Source: Fusobacterium_C necrophorum (lineage in GTDB: Bacteria > Fusobacteriota > Fusobacteriia > Fusobacteriales > Fusobacteriaceae). Taken from it: a stretch of DNA of 36,105 nucleotides. The notes below the pieces were generated by a model. It did no database searches. It saw nothing but the letters and a program-made list of their open reading frames with translations, and was not told the DNA's origin. Location of the stretch: the NCBI RefSeq assembly GCF_900104395.1, contig NZ_FMXX01000029.1; one strand, given 5' to 3'. The position numbers and the translations under genes are program-made. This document shows positions 25,942 to 33,046 of the stretch, piece by piece. Numbering within the stretch: position 1 is the first letter of the stretch; every line of letters starts with the position of its first letter.

Positions 25942-26592
25942 ATGAAAAAAATAGTTTCTATGGAAGAAGCCATCTCTCATGTGAAAGATGGTATGACAGT
26001 TCATATTGGAGGATTCCTTGCAGTAGGAACTCCGGAAAATATCATTACTGCCTTGATTGAAAAGGGAGTGAAAGACTTAACCATTGTAGCAAACGATACC
26101 GGATTTCCGGATAAAGGAATCGGAAGACTTGTGAATAATAATCAAGTGAAAAAAGTCATTGCCTCTCATATTGGAACCAACCCTGAAACGGGAAGAAAAA
26201 TGCAAAGTGGCGAAATGGAAGTGGAATTGGTTCCACAAGGGACTTTGGCAGAAAGAGTAAGAGCGGCAGGTTTTGGATTGGGAGGAGTCCTAACTCCAAC
26301 CGGATTAGGAACCATTGTTGCAGAAGGAAAAGAAATAATTAATGTAGATGGAAAAGACTATCTTTTGGAAAAACCGATCAAAGCGGACGTAGCCTTATTG
26401 TTAGGGACTACTGTGGACACCTCAGGAAATGTGATTTTTGCAAAAACAACAAAGAACTTTAATCCGTTGATGGCACCAGCTGCGGATTTAGTCATTGTAG
26501 AGGCTGAAAAAATTGTGGAAGTAGGAGAAATTGATCCGGATCATGTAATGCTTTCTAAGATTTTCGTAGATTACATTGTAGAAGGGAAATAA
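25942..26592 (+). CDS. atoD: CoA-transferase subunit A (acetoacetate/butyrate type)
   Basis: The 216-residue alpha subunit of a family I CoA transferase, which moves CoA between short-chain acyl groups such as butyrate or acetate and acetoacetate. It has the VHIGGFLAVGTPENII motif, IASHIGTNPETGRKM, VELVPQGTLAERVRAAG and GVLTPTGLGT. It contributes the CoA-binding side; the catalytic Glu is in subunit B. I chose ATG 25942 over GTG 25936, because AGGAGGG (25928-25934) is 7 nt from it. It lies 27 nt after atoE and 13 nt before subunit B. In fusobacteria such enzymes serve amino-acid (lysine, glutamate) fermentation to butyrate. Confidence 0.93.
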   Translation: MKKIVSMEEAISHVKDGMTVHIGGFLAVGTPENIITALIEKGVKDLTIVANDTGFPDKGIGRLVNNNQVKKVIASHIGTNPETGRKMQSGEMEVELVPQGTLAERVRAAGFGLGGVLTPTGLGTIVAEGKEIINVDGKDYLLEKPIKADVALLLGTTVDTSGNVIFAKTTKNFNPLMAPAADLVIVEAEKIVEVGEIDPDHVMLSKIFVDYIVEGK

Positions 26593-26605
26593 GGAGGAAC
26601 AAAAG

Positions 26606-27271
26606 ATGGAATTGGATAAAAAATTAGTTCGAGAATATATTGCGGCGAGAGTTGCGAAGGAGTTTCATGACGGATATGTGGTAAACTTGGGAATTGGATT
26701 GCCTACTTTGGTATCCAACTTTGTTCCGGAAGGAATGGAAGTTATTTTCCAATCAGAAAATGGTTGCCTTGGAGTAGGACCGGCTCCGGCTCCGGGAGAA
26801 GAAGATCCTCATGCAGTGAATGCGGGAGCAGGATTTATTACTGCTTTGCCGGGAGCTCAATTTTTCGATAGTGCCACTTCTTTCGGAATTATTCGAGGAG
26901 GACATGTGGATGCAACGGTATTGGGAGCTTTGGAAGTAGATAAAGAAGGAAATCTTGCAAACTGGATGGTTCCGGGAAAAATGGTTCCGGGAATGGGTGG
27001 AGCGATGGACTTGGTTGTCGGAGCAAAGAAAGTTATCGTGGCAATGGAACATACTTCCAAGGGATCCGTTAAAATTTTGGAAAAATGTACTCTTCCATTG
27101 ACAGCAGTCAAAGTAGTCGATTTAATTATTACTGAAAAATGTGTATTTACAGTGACAGAGAAAGGATTGGAACTAATTGAAATCAGTCCATATTCTTCTT
27201 TGGAAGATATTAAAGCGACAACGGAGGCAGAATTTACAGTGGCAGAAAATTGTAAACAACTGTCTTTATAA
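26606..27271 (+). CDS. atoA: CoA-transferase subunit B (acetoacetate/butyrate type)
   Basis: The 221-residue beta subunit, with the catalytic glutamate Glu51 in QSENGCLGVGP, preceded by VNLGIGLPTLVSNF. Further marks are FDSATSFGIIRGGHVDATVLG, seen here as separate conserved runs, and MGGAMDLV. Works as a heteromer with the upstream subunit. AAGGAGGA precedes ATG 26606. No terminator is seen after it. The TPP riboswitch of thiC starts 22 nt downstream, so transcripts from the ato promoter could run into the riboswitch and be stopped by its terminator. Confidence 0.94.
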   Translation: MELDKKLVREYIAARVAKEFHDGYVVNLGIGLPTLVSNFVPEGMEVIFQSENGCLGVGPAPAPGEEDPHAVNAGAGFITALPGAQFFDSATSFGIIRGGHVDATVLGALEVDKEGNLANWMVPGKMVPGMGGAMDLVVGAKKVIVAMEHTSKGSVKILEKCTLPLTAVKVVDLIITEKCVFTVTEKGLELIEISPYSSLEDIKATTEAEFTVAENCKQLSL

Positions 27272-27293
27272 AACACAGAAAAAATAAATAACA

Positions 27294-27376
27294 AAGGGGA
27301 GCTCGTGTGCCGGGCTGAGAGGAAGTCAGAACTTCGACCCATGAACCTGATTTGGATAATGCCAACGTAGGGAACA
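27294..27376 (+). promoter_or_regulatory. TPP riboswitch (THI-box) aptamer
   Basis: The conserved core is easy to read: GGGGAGC at the start, GGCTGAGAGG, GACCC, GAACCTGAT, GGATAATGCC and the closing CGTAGGGAA. These are the diagnostic segments of the thiamin pyrophosphate aptamer, in the right order and spacing. It lies directly upstream of thiC. No separate promoter with good boxes was seen in the 22 nt between atoA and the aptamer, so the promoter may lie inside atoA or be that of the ato genes. Confidence 0.96.
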
Positions 27377-27400
27377 TAAGCTGAGATATTCAGAGATTAT

Positions 27401-27425
27401 GAGGGACTGCGTGTCCCTCTTTTTT
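27401..27425 (+). terminator. Riboswitch expression platform (intrinsic terminator)
   Basis: GAGGGAC (27401-27407) pairs with GTCCCTC (27413-27419), followed by T27420-T27425, 8 nt before the thiC ribosome site. TPP binding to the aptamer should favour this stem and turn thiC off. Confidence 0.92.
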
Positions 27426-27444
27426 ATTGATAGAGGAGGAAAGG

Positions 27445-28746
27445 ATGAAAGAATATTTTACACAAATGGAAGCGGCAAGAAAAGGAATTGTCACTCCGGA
27501 AATGAAAATTGTGGCGGAGAAAGAAAATATGGAGGTGGAAAAATTACGAGAGTTGGTGGCAAAAGGGCAGGTGTGTATTCCTTGTAACATCAATCACAAA
27601 AGCATTAGTCCGGAAGGAATCGGAAGTGGCTTGAAAACAAAAGTAAATGTAAATTTAGGAATTTCCGGGGATAAAAGAGACTATGAAGAGGAATTTAAGA
27701 AAGCGGATTTGGCAATTCAATATGGTTGTGAGGCAATCATGGATTTAAGTAACTATGGGAAAACCAATACTTTTCGAAGACAGTTGATAGAACGCTCTCC
27801 CGCTATGATCGGAACGGTTCCTATGTACGATGCGATTGGATATTTGGAAAAAGATTTACAGGAGATGGAAGCGAAAGATTTCTTGGAAGTCATTGAAGCT
27901 CACGCCAAAGAGGGGGTGGATTTTATGACGATTCATGCAGGGCTTACCAGAAGGGCTGTAGAATTTTTGAAAAAACAGGATAGATTGACCAATATTGTTT
28001 CCAGAGGAGGTTCCTTACTCTATGCCTGGATGGAAATGAAACAACAGGAAAATCCTTTGTATGAACACTATGATGAAGTATTAGATATTTTACGAAAATA
28101 TGATGTTACCATTAGCTTGGGAGACGGACTTCGACCGGGTTCCAATCATGACAGCACGGATGCCGGACAATTGGCAGAGCTGATTGAGCTGGGATATTTA
28201 ACAAAACGAGCCTGGGAAAAAGATGTGCAGGTTATGGTAGAGGGACCGGGACATATGGCGATTAATGAAATTGCTGCCAATATGCAAATTCAAAAAAGAC
28301 TTTGTTATGGAGCTCCTTTTTATGTCTTGGGACCTTTGGTCACGGATGTGGCACCCGGATATGATCATATTACCTCGGCAATTGGAGGAGCGATTGCAGC
28401 AACGGCAGGAGCTGATTTTCTGTGCTATGTCACTCCTGCGGAACATTTGCGTCTACCTGATGTGGAGGATGTGAAGGAAGGAATTATAGCGACAAAAATA
28501 GCGGCTCATGCGGCAGATATTGCAAAAGGAATTCCGGGAGCAAGAGATTGGGACAATAAGATGAGTGATGCCAGACGACGTTTAGCTTGGGAAGAAATGT
28601 TTCAACTGGCTATGGATGAAGAAAAAGCCAGAAAATATTTTAACAGTCGTCCTGTTGAAGTCAAAGACAGTTGCTCCATGTGTGGAAAAATGTGTGCTAT
28701 GAGAACGGTAAATCGAATTTTGGAGGGGAAAGACATTAATATTTAG
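27445..28746 (+). CDS. thiC: Phosphomethylpyrimidine synthase ThiC
   Basis: A 433-residue radical SAM enzyme that converts aminoimidazole ribotide to HMP phosphate, the pyrimidine of thiamin. It has the short form without the N-terminal ThiC-associated domain. Visible marks are CIPCNINHKS, DLSNYGKTN, SRGGSLLYAWM, SLGDGLRPGS, EGPGHMAINEI and the C-terminal cluster motif CSMCGKMC. Spacing of that motif is CX2CX3C, as in clostridial ThiC, rather than CX2CX4C of E. coli. I chose ATG 27445 (GAGGAGG at 27433-27439) over a TTG at 27427. Regulated by the TPP riboswitch upstream. No other thi gene is in the window. Confidence 0.95.
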   Translation: MKEYFTQMEAARKGIVTPEMKIVAEKENMEVEKLRELVAKGQVCIPCNINHKSISPEGIGSGLKTKVNVNLGISGDKRDYEEEFKKADLAIQYGCEAIMDLSNYGKTNTFRRQLIERSPAMIGTVPMYDAIGYLEKDLQEMEAKDFLEVIEAHAKEGVDFMTIHAGLTRRAVEFLKKQDRLTNIVSRGGSLLYAWMEMKQQENPLYEHYDEVLDILRKYDVTISLGDGLRPGSNHDSTDAGQLAELIELGYLTKRAWEKDVQVMVEGPGHMAINEIAANMQIQKRLCYGAPFYVLGPLVTDVAPGYDHITSAIGGAIAATAGADFLCYVTPAEHLRLPDVEDVKEGIIATKIAAHAADIAKGIPGARDWDNKMSDARRRLAWEEMFQLAMDEEKARKYFNSRPVEVKDSCSMCGKMCAMRTVNRILEGKDINI

Positions 28747-28868
28747 AATATTTTGCATACTCTTGACCTGAAAGAGGAAGAAGGAATTTTATATCTTCCT
28801 TTGTATATGACCCCTTTGCTGTAATTCTTCCAATATATCCACTATAAAAAGATAAAATAAAAAAATTT
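28747..28868. other. Spacer after thiC with weak hairpin
   Basis: No gene seen. AGGAAGA (28775-28781) can pair with TCTTCCT (28794-28800) and is followed by TTGTAT; this may be a weak thiC terminator. The A-rich tract ending at 28868 leads into the first sigma-E-like promoter. Confidence 0.4.
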
Positions 28869-28896
28869 AAACTTTTTTCTTCTTTGTGAGGTCTAA
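28869..28896 (+). promoter_or_regulatory. Sigma-E-type promoter P1 (upstream copy)
   Basis: AAACTTTTTT (28869-28878) and GTCTAA (28891-28896), C-to-G distance 19 nt, preceded by an A-tract that may act as an UP element. Boxes and spacing match the promoter of the sigma gene at 19544. A TATAAT also occurs at 28901-28906, but with no -35 at proper distance. Confidence 0.7.
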
Positions 28897-28939
28897 AAAG
28901 TATAATAAGAAAATAAAGAAGAAAAAATAAAAAAATTTT

Positions 28940-28967
28940 AAACTTTTTTATAACTTATTATGTCTAA
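28940..28967 (+). promoter_or_regulatory. Sigma-E-type promoter P2 (downstream copy)
   Basis: AAACTTTTTT (28940-28949) and GTCTAA (28962-28967), again with 19 nt from C to G, and the same A-tract upstream. It is 71 nt downstream of P1. A start site about 7 nt after the -10 would be near 28974. Confidence 0.72.
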
Positions 28968-28973
28968 ATTGTG

Positions 28974-29135
28974 AAGCTTAAAAAAGCTAATAAACATTTT
29001 TCTCTCCCCCCAGAAAGAAAATGTCCCCCTCCGATCAAAAGGAGGGGGGAAAATCCCAGAAAAAATAACAAAATTAAAAATAAAGGACAGAATACAAGTA
29101 CTAAGACATCTCTTCTCCCATAAGAGATGTTTTTT
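28974..29135 (+). ncRNA. Predicted sigma-E-dependent small RNA with C-rich loop
   Basis: Predicted transcript of about 160 nt from P2 to the terminator at 29106-29135, with no credible reading frame and no start near a ribosome site. From 5' to 3' the sequence can fold as: AGCTT (28975-28979)/AAGCT (28984-28988); ACATTTT (28994-29000)/AAAATGT (29018-29024), showing CTCTCCCCCC (29002-29011) in its loop; TCCCCCTCC (29024-29032) with GGAGGGGG(G)A (29041-29050); an A-rich linker; then the terminator. A C-rich exposed loop suits pairing with Shine-Dalgarno sequences. F. nucleatum has sigma-E-dependent sRNAs (FoxI, FoxJ) that act on envelope mRNAs; homology with this locus is my inference. The exact 5' end is not known, and P1 could give a longer form. 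Confidence 0.62.
29106..29135 (+). terminator. Intrinsic terminator of the sRNA locus
   Basis: ACATCTCTT (29106-29114) pairs perfectly with AAGAGATGT (29122-29130), followed by T29130-T29135. No open frame ends before it, which argues for an RNA gene. Confidence 0.92.
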
Positions 29136-29189
29136 AGTTTTTTGAAAGAAAAGAATTCCAAGTAAAGACTATATATTTCTGGTGTTACA

Positions 29190-29198
29190 TGCTATAAT
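29190..29198 (+). promoter_or_regulatory. Extended -10 promoter of the first ATPase paralogue
   Basis: TGCTATAAT (29190-29198), a perfect -10 with extended TGn. There is no good -35. It lies 30 nt before the GTG start at 29229. Confidence 0.6.
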
Positions 29199-29505
29199 GA
29201 AAGAAAAAGGAAAGAGAGGTGTTTTCTTGTGAAATTATTGCCGATTGGAATTACCGATTTTAAAGAGATAATGGAAAGTAACTGTTATTATATAGATAAA
29301 ACACAATGGATTGAGGAACTTCTTCAAGACGGAGCAAAAGTGAAATTATTCACCAGACCTCGCCGTTTTGGAAAGACCTTAAATATGTCAATGTTACAAT
29401 ATTTTTGGGACATTTCCAACAAGGAGGAAAACAGAAAACTGTTTCAAGGCTTAAAGATAGAACGTTCTCCCTATATGGAAGAACAAGGAAAATATCCTGT
29501 GATTT
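29199..29505 (+). repeat. Direct repeat A, copy 1 (leader and 5' end of paralogue 1)
   Basis: This block is nearly identical to 32740-33046, at a constant offset of 3541 nt. It includes the ribosome site and the first 90 or so codons. Identity ends abruptly after the codons for KYPVI. Confidence 0.85.
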
Positions 29506-30878
29506 ATATGACTTTGAAAGATATGAAATACGGCACTTGGAAAGAAATACTTGAAGAAATGCGGTTTTTAGTTTCAGAGCTTTTTTATTCTTATCAGTTT
29601 TTATTAAAAGATTTGAATGAATTTGATATTCCTCTGTTCAAAAATATCATTATGAAGAAAGCAAATATCAGTGAATTAAGCAATTCTTTAAAGCTTTTAT
29701 CCAGGATATTAAAAAACTACTATCACAAAAAAGTAGTTATTCTCATTGACGAGTATGATACTCCTATTGTATCTGCTTATGAGCATGGATATTATGAAGA
29801 AGCAATCTCTTTTTTTCGAATCTTTTACAGTGCCGCTTTAAAAGATAATAGTAATTTACAATTGGGAGTGATGACAGGAATCTTGCGAGTGGCGAAAGAA
29901 GGAATTTTTTCCGGCTTGAATAATTTAGTGGTATATAGTATTTTAGATGAAAAATATAGCTCTTCTTTTGGATTGACGGAAACAGAAGTGGAAGAGACAT
30001 TGGAATATTACCAATTGGAATACAATATGGAAAAAGTGAAAGAATGGTATGACGGATATTTGTTTGGAAATACGGAAATCTATAATCCCTGGTCGATTCT
30101 AAACTATATTTCCAATCGAAAATTGGAAGCGTATTGGATTAATACCTCGAGTAACGGAATTATCAATCAGGTATTAGAAACGGCAGGAAGAACAGGAAGT
30201 AATATTTTTCAAAAGTTGGAAATGTTATTTCAACAGAAAACGATTGTTCAACGAATCAATAAAGCTTCCGATTTTCATGATTTAGTAAATATGGATGAAG
30301 TATGGCAACTTTTTTTGCATAGTGGATACTTAACGGTAAGTGAGAAAAAACAAGATAGTATGTATGAGTTATGCATTCCGAATAAAGAAGTCTATACTTT
30401 CTTTCAAGAGAGTTTTATCCAAAAATTTTTAGGAAATTATACGACATTTACTTCCTTTATTCATTTTTTAGAGGAAAGCAAAATAGAGGAGTTGGAAAAA
30501 TCGTTGGAAGAAATACTACTTTCCTCCGTGAGTTATTTTGATTTTCATGGAGAACAGGAAAAATTTTACCATATGTTTATGATTGGATTGGTGGCAAGTC
30601 TACAGGAAAGATATTACATCAAATCAAATCGGGAAAGCGGAGAAGGAAGGTATGACATTTCTTTAGAACCGAAGGATAGGAGAAAAGCAGGCTTATTGCT
30701 AGAGTTGAAAGTAGCCAAATCGGAAGAAGAATTGGAAAAGAAAGCGAAAGAAGCCTTGGAACAAATAGAGAGCAAGAAATATACTGCAGAAATGAAAGAG
30801 AGAGAAATCTCGAATATTCTGGGATTGGGGATTTCTTTCTATGGGAAAAAGGTGAAAATAGCCCAAAAGAATTTGTAA
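29229..30878 (+). CDS. AAA-ATPase-like / PD-(D/E)XK nuclease-like protein, paralogue 1
   Basis: A 549-residue cytoplasmic protein of the family annotated as AAA-ATPase-like plus DUF1703/PDDEXK_9. A P-loop-like FTRPRRFGKT is at 41-50, Walker B VVILIDEYD at 169-177, the family hallmark MTGILRVAKEGIFSGLNN at about 215-232 and WYDGYLFG at 273-280, followed by NPWS. The C-terminal nuclease-like fold shows Asp476 (GRYD) and Glu492-Lys494 (ELK), then EALEQIESKKY. These genes are multicopy in Bacteroidetes, Clostridia and Fusobacteria; their function is not established. GTG start at 29229 with AGAGAGGTG 8 nt upstream. Two further paralogues follow in tandem. Confidence 0.85.
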   Translation: MKLLPIGITDFKEIMESNCYYIDKTQWIEELLQDGAKVKLFTRPRRFGKTLNMSMLQYFWDISNKEENRKLFQGLKIERSPYMEEQGKYPVIYMTLKDMKYGTWKEILEEMRFLVSELFYSYQFLLKDLNEFDIPLFKNIIMKKANISELSNSLKLLSRILKNYYHKKVVILIDEYDTPIVSAYEHGYYEEAISFFRIFYSAALKDNSNLQLGVMTGILRVAKEGIFSGLNNLVVYSILDEKYSSSFGLTETEVEETLEYYQLEYNMEKVKEWYDGYLFGNTEIYNPWSILNYISNRKLEAYWINTSSNGIINQVLETAGRTGSNIFQKLEMLFQQKTIVQRINKASDFHDLVNMDEVWQLFLHSGYLTVSEKKQDSMYELCIPNKEVYTFFQESFIQKFLGNYTTFTSFIHFLEESKIEELEKSLEEILLSSVSYFDFHGEQEKFYHMFMIGLVASLQERYYIKSNRESGEGRYDISLEPKDRRKAGLLLELKVAKSEEELEKKAKEALEQIESKKYTAEMKEREISNILGLGISFYGKKVKIAQKNL

Positions 30879-30995
30879 CAAGATATTAAATATTTCGTAT
30901 TGTATTTCAAAAAATCCAAACTATTTTTTAAGATATAAAGACAGCTTTCTTTTTATAGGCTGTCACGAAAGAAAAAGGAAAGAGAGGTGTTTTCT
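30714..30995 (+). repeat. Direct repeat B, copy 1 (3' end of paralogue 1 plus spacer)
   Basis: About 282 nt, nearly identical to 32487-32768 at a constant offset of 1773 nt and with no indel. It spans the last 54 codons, the stop and the whole spacer up to the next start codon. A stem GACAGC (30940-30945)/GCTGTC (30959-30964) lies in the spacer. I see no clear promoter there. Confidence 0.88.
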
Positions 30996-32651
30996 TTGAA
31001 TCAGATAAAAGGATTACCAAATGGGATTAGTGATTTTAAGATATTAAGGGAGAAAAATTACTACTATGTCGATAAGAGTACCCTTATAGAAGAACTACAA
31101 CAAGAAATTGGGAAAACCATTTTATTCACAAGACCAAGAAGATTTGGAAAAACATTGAATATGTCGATGTTACAATATTTTTGGAATATTCAACATGCAG
31201 AAGAAAATAGAAAATTGTTTCATGGATTGAAGATTGAAAACAGTCCCCATATAATGGATCAAGGAAAATATCCTGTCATTTATCTTTCTTTCAAAGATAT
31301 AAAAGAAAGAAGTTGGGAAGAGTGCAAAAAAGAAATAAAGAAATTGTTATCCGATTTGTATGATAAATATCATTTTCTTCGAGAGTCATTAAATCAAAGA
31401 GATTTGAAATATTTTGATGATATTTGGTTAGAGAAGGAAGAAAGCAGTTATTCTAATGCCCTCAAAGATTTATCAAAGTACCTTTGCCAATATTATCAAA
31501 AGAAAGTTGTTATTTTAATCGATGAATACGATACTTCAATTCTATCCGCTTATGAACATGGATATTATGAGGAAGCGATTTCTTTTTTTCGAACCTTTTA
31601 CAGTGCCGCTTTGAAAGATAATGAATATTTGCAGATAGGAATTATGACAGGAATTTTACGAGTGGCAAAGGAAGGAATTTTTTCCGGCTTGAATAATCTT
31701 TCAGTATACAGTATTCTAGATGAAAAATATTCCTCCTATTTTGGATTAACCGAAAAAGAAGTGCGGGAAGCTTTAGAATATTACGAGTTGGACTATAATA
31801 TTCAAGAAGTAAAAGAATGGTATGACGGATATTTATTTGGAAATACGGAAATGTATAATCCCTGGTCCATCATCAGCTATATGGCAAATAAAAAAATAGA
31901 AGCATATTGGATAGGAACTTCCAGCAATGCTCTTATCAATCAAATGTTGGAAAAAGCAAGGAAAGAAGAAAGTGATATTTTTCAAAAATTAGAAAGCTTA
32001 TTTCAAGGAAAATCTATTCTACAGCAAATTCAAAAAGGATCTGATTTTCATGATTTAGTCCATGTGGAAGAAGTGTGGCAGTTATTTTTATACAGTGGAT
32101 ATTTAACGATAGAGCGAGAGCAGGAACAAGGGTTTTATCAGCTGAGAATTCCGAATAAAGAAGTGTATAGTTTTTTTCAAGAAAGCTTTATTCAAAAGTT
32201 TTTAGGAAATGTTACAAACTTTTCTGCTTTAGTGATAGCTCTAATGCAAAAGCAATGGGCTAGATTTGAAGAAATGTTACAAACGGTTATGATGAATTCT
32301 TTCAGTTATTTTGATATTACTATGGAAGATGAAAAAATATATCATGTTTTTATGATAGGTTTATTAAGTGTTCTACAAGGAGAATATTATATTCATTCTA
32401 ATAAAGAAAGCGGTTTCGGGAGATATGATATCAGTATGGAACCGAAAGATAGTAAGAAATCAGGTTTTATCTTAGAGTTTAAGATAGCCAAATCGGAAGA
32501 AGAATTGGAGAAAAAAGCGAAAGAAGCCTTGGAACAAATAGAGAGCAAGAAATATACTACAGAAATGAAAGAGAGAGAAATCTCGAATATTCTGGGATTG
32601 GGGATTTCTTTCTATGGGAAAAAGGTGAAAATAGCCCAAAAGAATTTGTAA
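30996..32651 (+). CDS. AAA-ATPase-like / PD-(D/E)XK nuclease-like protein, paralogue 2
   Basis: A 551-residue paralogue of the 29229 protein with the same layout: FTRPRRFGKTLNMSMLQYFW, VVILIDEYDTS, MTGILRVAKEGIFSGLNN, WYDGYLFGNTEMYNPWS and a C-terminal GRYD...EFK nuclease-like region. I chose TTG 30996, which aligns with the GTG starts of its neighbours and leaves AGAGAGGTG (30981-30989) free as ribosome site; GTG 30987 would overlap it. The N-terminal 95 residues differ from those of paralogues 1 and 3, while the last 65 are almost identical to paralogue 1. This shows that the genes exchange segments. Walker A is atypical (RRFGKT without the first Gly) in all three. Function unknown. Confidence 0.83.
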   Translation: MNQIKGLPNGISDFKILREKNYYYVDKSTLIEELQQEIGKTILFTRPRRFGKTLNMSMLQYFWNIQHAEENRKLFHGLKIENSPHIMDQGKYPVIYLSFKDIKERSWEECKKEIKKLLSDLYDKYHFLRESLNQRDLKYFDDIWLEKEESSYSNALKDLSKYLCQYYQKKVVILIDEYDTSILSAYEHGYYEEAISFFRTFYSAALKDNEYLQIGIMTGILRVAKEGIFSGLNNLSVYSILDEKYSSYFGLTEKEVREALEYYELDYNIQEVKEWYDGYLFGNTEMYNPWSIISYMANKKIEAYWIGTSSNALINQMLEKARKEESDIFQKLESLFQGKSILQQIQKGSDFHDLVHVEEVWQLFLYSGYLTIEREQEQGFYQLRIPNKEVYSFFQESFIQKFLGNVTNFSALVIALMQKQWARFEEMLQTVMMNSFSYFDITMEDEKIYHVFMIGLLSVLQGEYYIHSNKESGFGRYDISMEPKDSKKSGFILEFKIAKSEEELEKKAKEALEQIESKKYTTEMKEREISNILGLGISFYGKKVKIAQKNL

Positions 32652-32768
32652 CAAGATATTAAATATTTCGTATTGTATTTCAAAAAATCCAAACTATTTT
32701 TTAAGCTATAAAGACAGCTTTCTTTTTATAGGCTGTCACGAAAGAAAGAGGAAAGAGAGGTGTTTTCT
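32487..32768 (+). repeat. Direct repeat B, copy 2 (3' end of paralogue 2 plus spacer)
   Basis: Matches 30714-30995 with only a few substitutions, e.g. AAGATATAAAG versus AAGCTATAAAG in the spacer and GAAAAAGG versus GAAAGAGG near the ribosome site. Confidence 0.88.
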
Positions 32769-33046
32769 TGTGAAATTATTGCCGATTGGAATTGCAGATT
32801 TTAAAGAGATAATAGAAAGTAATTGTTATTATATAGATAAAACACAATGGATTGAGGAACTTCTTCAAGACGGAGCAAAAGTGAAATTATTCACCAGACC
32901 TCGCCGTTTTGGAAAGACCTTAAATATGTCAATGTTACAATATTTTTGGGACATCTCCAACAAGGAAGAAAACAGAAAACTGTTTCAAGGGTTAAAGATA
33001 GAACGTTCTCCTTATATGGAAGAACAAGGAAAATATCCTGTGATTT
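32740..33046 (+). repeat. Direct repeat A, copy 2 (leader and 5' end of paralogue 3)
   Basis: Matches 29199-29505. It overlaps the end of repeat B copy 2, so the leader segment is common to all three genes. Confidence 0.85.

Noticed and set aside
28964..29161. A 65-codon frame on the - strand across the sRNA locus.
   Set aside because: It runs through the terminator and G/C tracts, has no ribosome site, and its composition is only the complement of the structured RNA segment.
30940..30964. GACAGC/GCTGTC stem in the ATPase spacers (also at about 32713-32737) as terminator.
   Set aside because: The T-run is in the loop, not after the stem. It is copied together with the rest of repeat B.
29106..32770. 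Regularly spaced repeats as a possible CRISPR array.
   Set aside because: The repeats are two pairs of about 300 nt that include coding sequence, with gene-sized spacing. No short repeat-spacer series is present anywhere in the window.
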